Shown piece by piece: positions 1 through 5,132 of a stretch of DNA of 5,132 nt. A program made the translations under genes and the position numbers. Source of the DNA: Dehalococcoidia bacterium (lineage in GTDB: Bacteria > Chloroflexota > Dehalococcoidia > UBA6926); the NCBI GenBank assembly GCA_030754805.1, contig JASLZO010000097.1, positions 1 through 5,132 of the forward strand, written 5' to 3'. Each line of letters starts with the position of its first letter. Within the stretch, counting starts at the first letter, position 1. The notes beneath the pieces were generated by a model. The model saw nothing but the letters and a program-made list of their open reading frames with translations, had not been told where the DNA came from and did not search any database.

Positions 1-813
1 GAACCGAACGCGGGTTCCGATCTGGCAGGCCTCGAGCTCCGAGCCGTGCGAGACGGCGATGATTACGTGTTGAACGGCCAGAAGATCTGGAGCCAGTACC
101 GCACGGAATGGATGCACATCCTTGTCAGGACCGACCCAGACGCTCCGAAGCATCGCGGGATCACCTATCTGCTACTTCGGCTCCGCGATGAGGGGTACGG
201 CGAACCCACGATCCCTGGAGCTACGGTCCGCGCCATCAAGGACGGTCTGGGGCGACACCGATGGGACGAATTGTTCCTCGACAACGTGCGAGTCCCGGTG
301 CGAAACGTGATCGGGGAAGAGAACCGCGGATTCTATGCAGCCATGACGACCCTTTCTTTCGAACGCTCGAACATCGCGGGCCCAGCCGGCTTGCAGAAAG
401 TGCTGGAGCAGTTCATCGAATGGGCGAAGGACCGGAAGCGTCGGACGGGCAACGGACCCCTCGATAGCGTCATCGCGCAGAATCAACTGGCGGAGTGGCG
501 CGTCCAGCTCGAAGCGGCCCGAATGCTCTCATACCGCGTCGCGTGGATGCAGAGCCAGGGAATGATCCCCCAGAAGGAAGCCTCCATGACGAAACTCTGG
601 GGCGACATTCTGTTCATGGGCGTGCGACGCACGTTAGCCCGGCTCATGGAAGAATACGGGAACCTCCGGCCCGACGACGAGCACTTCAAGCTTCCGATGC
701 GGAACTTCCTCCCCGCTCAGGCGTACATGAGCGGCGTCATGGCGGTCGCCGGCGGCACGGACGAGATCCAGCGGAACATCATCGCCCAGCGGGGTTTGGG
801 ACTACCCAGGTAG
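1..813 (+). CDS. Acyl-CoA dehydrogenase, C-terminal two thirds (5' end outside window)
   Basis: FAD-dependent dehydrogenase expected to introduce the alpha,beta double bond into an acyl-CoA, passing electrons to ETF in the cytoplasm. About 270 residues are visible of a family length near 380-400. The frame is open from base 1, and the first residues read EPNAGSDLAGLE, the conserved start of the middle beta domain. The GTG at 46 is therefore internal, not a start. Next come NGQKIW (about residues 26-31), RTDPDAPKHRG, and DNVRVPVRNVIGEENRGF, the usual entry to the C-terminal helical domain. The end, GGTDEIQRNIIAQRGLGLPR, is the classic terminal FAD/tetramer-contact segment. The Glu used as base by MCAD (in its YEGT motif) is replaced by Gly at 751-753. 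A Glu in SFER (361-363) may serve instead, as in isovaleryl-CoA dehydrogenase. The family is certain; chain length or substrate (fatty acid, branched acid, steroid side chain) is not readable. It converges with the minus-strand transporter operon. Confidence 0.96.
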   Translation, partial: EPNAGSDLAGLELRAVRDGDDYVLNGQKIWSQYRTEWMHILVRTDPDAPKHRGITYLLLRLRDEGYGEPTIPGATVRAIKDGLGRHRWDELFLDNVRVPVRNVIGEENRGFYAAMTTLSFERSNIAGPAGLQKVLEQFIEWAKDRKRRTGNGPLDSVIAQNQLAEWRVQLEAARMLSYRVAWMQSQGMIPQKEASMTKLWGDILFMGVRRTLARLMEEYGNLRPDDEHFKLPMRNFLPAQAYMSGVMAVAGGTDEIQRNIIAQRGLGLPR

Positions 814-835
814 CCAAGAACTGACTCTGAGGGCC

Positions 836-867
836 AAAAGAACGCGGTCATCTGGCCGCGTTCTTTT
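836..867. terminator. Bidirectional intrinsic terminator between convergent genes
   Basis: A perfect 12-bp inverted repeat, AAAAGAACGCGG (836-847) against CCGCGTTCTTTT (856-867), encloses an 8-nt spacer. A C-G pair (849/854) and a T-G wobble (848/855) can extend it to a tetraloop. The GC-rich core is flanked by A4 and T4, so an RNA read from either strand has a stem followed by a short U run. It lies 22 nt after the acyl-CoA dehydrogenase stop and 25 nt after the last stop of the minus-strand operon, as expected for a shared terminator. The U run is short, so efficiency is uncertain. Confidence 0.85.
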
Positions 868-892
868 CATTCGCAAGGTTCCTCGTTCGCGA

Positions 893-1552
893 TTAACTCC
901 CGGCGCCCCCGGTTCCACCACCAAATCCTCCAGCGCCGAACCCCCGTCCGCCCCCAAAGCCTCCACCCCCACCGGCGAACAGGCCAGCCAGTCCACCCTC
1001 CGGGACCATGAAGATCGATGTCGCTTCCAACTCTCCGGCGTCGTTTCGTGCGCCGACCACCGTTACCTGAAGGCCTTCTAACAAGTCATCAGGTCCTATA
1101 AGGGCGAGCCTTTGAATCACGGTTTCGTCATCGATCACTGCCTGGAGTGGGCCTTGGCCGGTATTCACCGTAATGACGTTTCCTTCCAATCCTTCGATCG
1201 TGCCGGTCAGTCCGCCACCGCCAGCGCCGGCAAATCCGCCACCCTGGCCTCTTAAATCTCCTCCGGTTTGCCGTTGAAATTGTTCACGAAGCAGCTGGAG
1301 TTCCTCTGCCGATGGCTGCTCTCCCCGGCTGGTCCGTTCCCTGAGGTTTTGGAGTTGATCCGCCACGGAACCGGCAGAATCATCGACCGTTTGGTCCGAG
1401 TTCGTGGGAGCTACGAGCTCAGCAGTCGGCGGAATCGTGGAAGCGTCCGCCTGGATCTTCCCCACGGCAATGCCGCCGGCGAAACTGACTCCCAACCCGC
1501 CGCCCAAAGTGACAGCTGCTATCAGTATGCCGATGAATGATTTTGCGGTCAT
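893..1552 (-). CDS. Membrane-anchored small protein with DUF5666-like domain and Gly-rich tail
   Basis: No experimental function is known to me. The 219-residue protein has an N-terminal hydrophobic segment (about 5-31, FIGILIAAVTLGGGLGVSFAG) acting as signal anchor or signal peptide. A Pro/Thr/Asp-rich linker follows (about 38-60), then a charged helix with coiled-coil character (about 62-96) and a Gly linker (97-114). A beta-rich domain (115-183) has the pattern GTIEGLEGNVITV, DDETVIQR, LLEGLQVTVVG and AGELEATSI, typical of DUF5666-like OB-fold-type domains. A Gly/Phe-rich tail ends the chain (186-219). I chose the ATG at 1552 because GGAGAGG sits just upstream and the anchor begins right after it. 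A GTG at 1591 in the same frame overlaps the permease stop as GTGA, would add 13 polar residues and lacks a visible ribosome site. As last gene of the pump operon it is probably an extracytoplasmic accessory of the transporter; this role is inference. Confidence 0.8.
   Translation of the reverse strand: MTAKSFIGILIAAVTLGGGLGVSFAGGIAVGKIQADASTIPPTAELVAPTNSDQTVDDSAGSVADQLQNLRERTSRGEQPSAEELQLLREQFQRQTGGDLRGQGGGFAGAGGGGLTGTIEGLEGNVITVNTGQGPLQAVIDDETVIQRLALIGPDDLLEGLQVTVVGARNDAGELEATSIFMVPEGGLAGLFAGGGGGFGGGRGFGAGGFGGGTGGAGS
896..997 (-). repeat. Gly/Phe-rich low-complexity tail of the small membrane protein
   Basis: Codes for residues 186-219, almost entirely Gly with Phe, Ala and one Arg, in short units such as GGFGGGRGFG. 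The composition resembles the C-terminal tail of the adaptor encoded at 3578-3658, and both share the plus-strand string ccaccaccaaa followed by cctcc. It is a coding low-complexity tract, not a mobile repeat. Confidence 0.75.
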
Positions 1553-1563
1553 TTCCTCTCCGT
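1545..1563 (-). promoter_or_regulatory. Ribosome binding site deciding the start of the DUF5666-like gene
   Basis: Read on the minus strand, GGAGAGGAA directly precedes ATG (1552-1550), with GGAG five bases from the start codon. It is the clearest Shine-Dalgarno sequence in the operon. The competing GTG at 1591 has none, which supports the shorter protein and independent re-initiation after the permease stop. Confidence 0.65.
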
Positions 1564-1587
1564 TACCTCGTGCTCCGTCGGCCAGGT

Positions 1588-2835
1588 TCACTCATAGCGC
1601 AGCGCTTCGATCGGATGGAGTCGGGCCGCGCGAATGGCTGGATAGATGCCAAAGAAGAGCCCGATCGCAGCCGAAACCGCGAGCGCAAGCACAGCTACAT
1701 CGCCGTTGAAAACCGTCGTGAAACTTTGGCCGAGGAGGGTCTTTCCATCGAGAACGTTCGACAAAGCAATGCCCAGTGCTACCCCCAGAATCCCCCCACC
1801 GAGGCTGAGTAGGGTCGCCTCTGTCACGAACTGGAACAGGATGTCACGCCGCTTCGCTCCTTCGGCTTTTCGAATACCGATCTCTCGTGTCCGTTCGGTA
1901 ACGGACACGAGCATGATGTTCATGATTCCGATTCCTCCCACCAGGAGGGAAATGCTGGCGATGGCGCCGAGGAAAACCACGAACGTCTCGTTTGTCGCCT
2001 CGAGCGTTTCTATCGTTTCCTCTTGGCTGGTGATCGTGAAATCGTCATCCTCGGCGAGCCGATGTCGCAATCTGAGGATCGTCGCGATTTCCTGGATGGC
2101 CGAGTCCAGATCGGCCGCTTCCTTCACCTGAACGTTGACGTTTTGGACAGTGATTTCTCCTTGAGCCGTGCGCTGGGCGGACAGTCGGTAGTAGGCGGTG
2201 GTGAGAGGAACGAGCACCCTGTCGTCCCGATTTCCGAGGGCGGTGCCCCCAAGGCTCTCCAGGACTCCGATTACCGTGAACTGGCGACCATTGATCCGGA
2301 TCGCCTGTCCCATCGGATCCCTCAAGCCGAACAGTGTCTCGGCGGTCGTTGCACCGAGAACGGCGACTTCGGATCGGCTTTCCAGGTGGGCAGGTGAGAT
2401 GAACTGCCCTGTGGCGATCGGTGCATTGCGGACCGCTTCGTATTCGGGAGTCACTCCAACTACCTGGGTCGATGTGTTCTCCCGTCCCGCGACGATCCGG
2501 CCTTGTGAGGACAACTCCGGCGCGACCGCCTCGACCGAAGGAGCCATACCGGAATCCACCAACGCATACGCATCCTCGAAAGTGAGCGTAGAAGCGCTCC
2601 CTTGGAGGCCAACCAAGCCGGCGAACCCCGTCGATGCCCCGGGGCGGACGAAGAGAAGGTTCGCGCCAAGCGACTCGATTCTCGAGGTGACGGCGGCCTG
2701 CGCTCCCCTGCCGATCGCCATGAGAGAAATCACCGCGGCGACGCCAATCACGATCCCCAGTAACGTCAAACTCGCTCGTAGTTTGTTCATACCAATCGAA
2801 GACGCTGCGGTGGCGAAAATGGCTAAGGGTGTCAT
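1588..2835 (-). CDS. MacB/FtsX-type ABC transporter permease
   Basis: Integral membrane subunit of a MacAB-class exporter, 415 residues, the normal length for a permease without a fused ATPase. It has the standard four-helix layout. TM1 is at about 22-44 (LTLLGIVIGVAAVISLMAIG), followed by a large extracytoplasmic MacB-type core domain (about 45-280). The FtsX core has TM2 (about 284-310, ending GGIGIMNIMLVSV), TM3 (about 337-360) and TM4 (about 378-400). After TM2 comes the coupling segment TERTREIGIRKAEGAKRRDI (about 313-332), which contacts the ATPase. The C-terminus, HPIEALRYE, is family-typical. The ATG at 2835 overlaps the ATPase stop as ATGA, implying translational coupling; a weak AGG lies about 8 nt upstream. 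E325 stands where MacB-type proteins usually carry a small hydrophobic residue. It probably works as a homodimer. Substrates in this class include antibiotics, peptides, lipids and lipoproteins, and none can be chosen here. Confidence 0.95.
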   Translation of the reverse strand: MTPLAIFATAASSIGMNKLRASLTLLGIVIGVAAVISLMAIGRGAQAAVTSRIESLGANLLFVRPGASTGFAGLVGLQGSASTLTFEDAYALVDSGMAPSVEAVAPELSSQGRIVAGRENTSTQVVGVTPEYEAVRNAPIATGQFISPAHLESRSEVAVLGATTAETLFGLRDPMGQAIRINGRQFTVIGVLESLGGTALGNRDDRVLVPLTTAYYRLSAQRTAQGEITVQNVNVQVKEAADLDSAIQEIATILRLRHRLAEDDDFTITSQEETIETLEATNETFVVFLGAIASISLLVGGIGIMNIMLVSVTERTREIGIRKAEGAKRRDILFQFVTEATLLSLGGGILGVALGIALSNVLDGKTLLGQSFTTVFNGDVAVLALAVSAAIGLFFGIYPAIRAARLHPIEALRYE

Positions 2836-3557
2836 GCGGAGCCTGGGGTTTCGACGGTCGCAGCAACGGCATCGGCCGGATCGACAACTGGTGTGTCGCC
2901 GACGATCAACCCGTCCCGCATCGTGACCACTCGGCTGGTGTATCTCGCAATGTCAGGCTCGTGGGTGACTATGACGACCGTGAGACCTTCTTCTCGATTG
3001 AGCCGCTGGAGGATCGCTATGATCTCGATGCTCGACCGCGAGTCCAAGTTCCCCGTCGGTTCATCCGCAAGCAGGATCGCGGGGTTCTTTACGAGGGCTC
3101 GAGCGATCCCGACGCGTTGTTGCTGCCCACCGGACAACTCGGTGGGTTTGTGGTCCGCTCGGTCCGCCAGCCCTACGCGCCCAAGCGCCGCGACTGACCG
3201 TCTCTCCGCATCCCGACCACCACCATAAAGCAGCGGCAAGGCCACGTTCTGGACCGCGTTCATCCTGGACAAAAGGTTGTACGTCTGGAAGACGAATCCA
3301 ATCTTTCGATTGCGAATCTCGGCGAGGTGGTTGTCGTTCATCTGGCCGACTTCATCACCGTCGAGCCGATAGACCCCCGATGTCGGCACGTCCAGACAGC
3401 CGATGAGGTTCATGAGCGTCGATTTCCCGGAGCCGGAGGCGCCCATAACCGCAACGATTTCTCCTTGGTCGATGGCCAACGAAACGCCCGCCAGTGCATG
3501 GACCTCGACGGCGCCCATGCGGTAGACCTTCGTGACGGATTCGAGTTCGATCATCAT
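2832..3557 (-). CDS. ABC transporter ATP-binding protein (MacB/LolD-type)
   Basis: Cytoplasmic ATPase that powers the adjacent permease, 241 residues, full length for this family. Every nucleotide-binding motif is intact: Walker A GASGSGKST (39-47, K45), Q-loop Q91 in FVFQTYNLL, signature LSGGQQQR (141-148), Walker B ILLADEP (161-167, catalytic E166), D-loop NLDS (170-173) and H-loop H199 in VTHEPDIA. The FQTYNLLSRMNAVQNVALPL stretch is characteristic of the MacB/LolD/FtsE branch that pairs with FtsX-type permeases. Two adjacent ATGs (3557 and 3554) are possible starts. No good Shine-Dalgarno precedes them, so translation probably depends on coupling with the adaptor gene, which ends 17 nt upstream. 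The stop overlaps the permease start as ATGA. A Pro/Ala/Val-rich extension (about 222-241) follows the catalytic domain and has no recognised role. Confidence 0.97.
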   Translation of the reverse strand: MMIELESVTKVYRMGAVEVHALAGVSLAIDQGEIVAVMGASGSGKSTLMNLIGCLDVPTSGVYRLDGDEVGQMNDNHLAEIRNRKIGFVFQTYNLLSRMNAVQNVALPLLYGGGRDAERRSVAALGRVGLADRADHKPTELSGGQQQRVGIARALVKNPAILLADEPTGNLDSRSSIEIIAILQRLNREEGLTVVIVTHEPDIARYTSRVVTMRDGLIVGDTPVVDPADAVAATVETPGSA

Positions 3558-3574
3558 GGAAAATCGGCTCGACT

Positions 3575-5132
3575 CTATCCGCCGCCGGGTCGACCAGCGC
3601 CTCCCCCACCACCAAAGCCTCCGCGACCGCTTCCGAACCCGCCGCCACCAAAGCCCCCTGCCTGCCGAAACACTTCAAAAGGGTTATTGCTCATCGCTAG
3701 TTGGACCATTTCCATCACGACCTGTTCTCCCTCACTCAAACCATCGGTGACAGCGACCCAAAAATCATCGCTATTCCCGAGCTGGATGGACCTCTCCTCG
3801 AGCCCGGCTCCCGTGCTGACGAGAACGAAGGGTGCGTTGAAGCTCCCTCGCAATGTCTGCGTCGGAATTAACAGGACGCCGGGATCTTCGCGGATCACGA
3901 TATTCGCTGTGGCGCTCAGCCCCGACCGAAGTTGCAGGTCAGGCGGAAGGTCTATCCGGATCCTGATCGGGTAGGAGACCACACCTTGCTGCGAACTCGG
4001 CACCGAGTCGATCGACGAGACAGAACCCGTGAGGGGAACTCCGGGCAACGCATCCATGGTCACCGTCGCACTTGCACCGACGGAAACGAAGAGCACGTCG
4101 ATCTCGTCGACGATCCCATCGACTTCCGCCTCGCTCGGATCGATGATCTCGATCGCGAACTGGTTCGTGTTGGCCCTGAAGATGTCGCCGGGGGCGACAT
4201 TCACGGCGGAGACGAATCCGTCGAACGGCGCCAGCAGCGTGGTTCCTAACAGGCCTTCGATCGAAGAATCGAGGGAAGCAGAGGCATCAGCGATGTCGGC
4301 CCGTAACAGATCGATGCTCACGTCATCATCGTCGGCGTTCAGGTCCACGAGTGCGTGCTGCTCGGACACCAACGTCACCTGCGCGACCACGAGCTGTCTT
4401 TCGGCGACCTCGATATCGATCGGGTCCGCCACCTCGAGGAGATTTGCGAGCCGATCCTCCGAAGCGGCCAGGTTGTCGCGCGCGCGATCGACGGTGGTGT
4501 TGGACGTCGCCAGAGCCTGTGCCGCTAGAGCATTCACGCCCTCAAGCGTCTCTTTGGATAGGTTGTGGAGCTCCCAAGCGTCCTCCATCTCCCGAAAGAT
4601 GCAGGATCCCTGTGCCTCGGGAAATGAGTCGTCGCAATCGACCACGATGAAGCCTGGATAGAAGTTCAGCCACGCATAGATCGTGGGCTCACTCCACGGC
4701 GTCTCCGGCCTGTCGTGGGGCGGTCCGGATGAGAACGCGCCCCTCGCGACGTCAAGCGAGTCGACATCGCGATCAAAGATCTCGAGGAGATCGGCACCCC
4801 ATCCGTCGAGCAATTCCGTGACTGTGTTGTCCAGGTCTTCGACAGGGACCTGGATCCCCAGCCACCTGTTGAAAACCCCGCCGTAGTCGTCCCGAGCGGC
4901 AACGACCGTGTCCTCCGCATCGGTAACTCGCCGGCCCCAATCCCGGATCGAAAGCGAGAACTCGTCAAGCGCATTCGCAAGCCCGATTTCCGTGGTTTCG
5001 ATATCCGCCCTCGCATCAATAAGGTCTGCCTCATCCGGCGGTGCGAGCAGATCGTTCAGGGTCTCCTCAGCGTTGCGGAGGGACCGCGCGGCAGTCGAAA
5101 TCTTCGACTCGGCCATGGCAACGGCCAGAGCA
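3575..5132 (-). CDS. Periplasmic adaptor / membrane fusion protein (MacA/HlyD class), 5' end outside window
   Basis: Extracytoplasmic adaptor of the export pump. Residue numbers start from the Met at 5116, but the frame is open to the edge (ALAVA precedes it). No signal peptide, anchor or first lipoyl half-motif is visible, so the true start lies beyond 5132. In order: a helical, coiled-coil-like arm (1-77); an unusual insert rich in Trp, Asp and Pro (about 78-188, NRWLGIQV onward) with the only two visible cysteines, C161 and C172; a returning helical arm (about 189-288); the second lipoyl half (TTLLAPFDGFVSAVNVAPGD, 292-311); a beta-barrel (about 328-408); and a membrane-proximal domain (about 409-475, with VLLIPTQTL and LSEGEQVVM). 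A Gly/Phe-rich tail ends it (487-513). The class is clear from the lipoyl and barrel motifs and from the ATPase and permease directly downstream. A large insert between the arms is not typical of E. coli MacA. The protein is strongly acidic. Confidence 0.93.
   Translation of the reverse strand, partial: ALAVAMAESKISTAARSLRNAEETLNDLLAPPDEADLIDARADIETTEIGLANALDEFSLSIRDWGRRVTDAEDTVVAARDDYGGVFNRWLGIQVPVEDLDNTVTELLDGWGADLLEIFDRDVDSLDVARGAFSSGPPHDRPETPWSEPTIYAWLNFYPGFIVVDCDDSFPEAQGSCIFREMEDAWELHNLSKETLEGVNALAAQALATSNTTVDRARDNLAASEDRLANLLEVADPIDIEVAERQLVVAQVTLVSEQHALVDLNADDDDVSIDLLRADIADASASLDSSIEGLLGTTLLAPFDGFVSAVNVAPGDIFRANTNQFAIEIIDPSEAEVDGIVDEIDVLFVSVGASATVTMDALPGVPLTGSVSSIDSVPSSQQGVVSYPIRIRIDLPPDLQLRSGLSATANIVIREDPGVLLIPTQTLRGSFNAPFVLVSTGAGLEERSIQLGNSDDFWVAVTDGLSEGEQVVMEMVQLAMSNNPFEVFRQAGGFGGGGFGSGRGGFGGGGGAGRPGGG
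3578..3658 (-). repeat. Gly/Phe-rich low-complexity tail of the adaptor
   Basis: Codes for the last 27 residues of the adaptor (487-513), with GGFG-type units separated by single Arg and Ser residues, ending just before the TAG stop. Read on the opposite strand it gives a Pro-rich string, which is an artefact. Its composition matches the tail of the last protein of the operon (896-997). Confidence 0.75.

Noticed and set aside
46..48. GTG as start of the acyl-CoA dehydrogenase
   Set aside because: The same frame upstream encodes EPNAGSDLAGLE, a conserved family motif, so the gene begins before the window.
814..892. Possible small gene or promoter in the convergent spacer
   Set aside because: Only the terminator hairpin is seen. 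The spacer is 79 nt between converging genes, where no promoter is needed.
1646..2131. Plus-strand reading frame of 161 codons
   Set aside because: Antisense shadow of the permease FtsX domain, Ser/Arg-rich without domain features.
2045..2887. Minus-strand reading frame of 280 codons overlapping the permease
   Set aside because: It is an out-of-frame shadow of the permease, rich in Arg, Gly and Ser with no motif, while the permease frame is intact over the same bases.
2198..2926. Plus-strand reading frame of 242 codons opposite the permease
   Set aside because: It runs antisense through a permease gene with clear family motifs, and its own translation shows no domain, signal or membrane pattern. 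High GC keeps the frame open.
3327..3974. Plus-strand reading frame of 215 codons with a long Pro-rich stretch
   Set aside because: It is the antisense of the adaptor's Gly-rich tail and the start of the ATPase gene. GGN codons read backwards give Pro, and the rest has no recognisable domain.
4029..4661. Plus-strand reading frame of 210 codons rich in Ser and Ala
   Set aside because: Antisense of the adaptor's helical arms; its low-complexity Ser content comes from reading Asp/Glu/Ala codons backwards.
5114..5116. ATG as start of the adaptor
   Set aside because: The frame stays open to the window edge, and starting here would leave the protein with no export signal, no anchor and no first lipoyl half.

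Overview
The window is a fragment of a bacterial chromosome of moderately high GC, with dense coding on both strands and no sign of phage, insertion sequences, CRISPR or RNA genes. The host cannot be fixed from these genes. The acyl-CoA dehydrogenase and the style of the transporter operon, with a split MacB-like pump and an adaptor carrying a large insert and a Gly-rich tail, fit a free-living Chloroflexota (SAR202/Dehalococcoidia-like) or an actinobacterial lineage. That is an impression from recalled families, not a computed placement.

Layout: (1) 1-813, plus strand, is the 3' part of an acyl-CoA dehydrogenase gene whose start lies before the window. (2) 814-892 is a short convergent spacer with a strong, almost symmetrical hairpin (836-867) that probably terminates transcription from both sides. 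(3) 893-5132, minus strand, is a tightly packed operon. In transcription order it holds a periplasmic adaptor (membrane fusion protein, 5' end outside the window), an ABC ATPase, a MacB/FtsX-type permease and a small membrane-anchored protein with a DUF5666-like domain. The gaps are 17 nt, a 4-nt ATGA overlap, and either 35 nt or a 4-nt GTGA overlap depending on the start of the last gene.

The adaptor, ATPase and permease make up a tripartite-type export pump of the MacAB class with ATPase and permease on separate chains (E. coli MacB is a fusion). The ATPase would drive conformational changes in the permease dimer, and the adaptor would guide or couple the substrate outside the membrane. No TolC-like outer-membrane channel gene is seen here. 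The fourth protein is the least understood part. Its N-terminal anchor, helical segment, beta-rich domain and Gly/Phe-rich tail, which resembles the adaptor's tail, suggest it works on the outer face of the membrane with the pump. The substrate cannot be inferred. The operon promoter lies outside the window.
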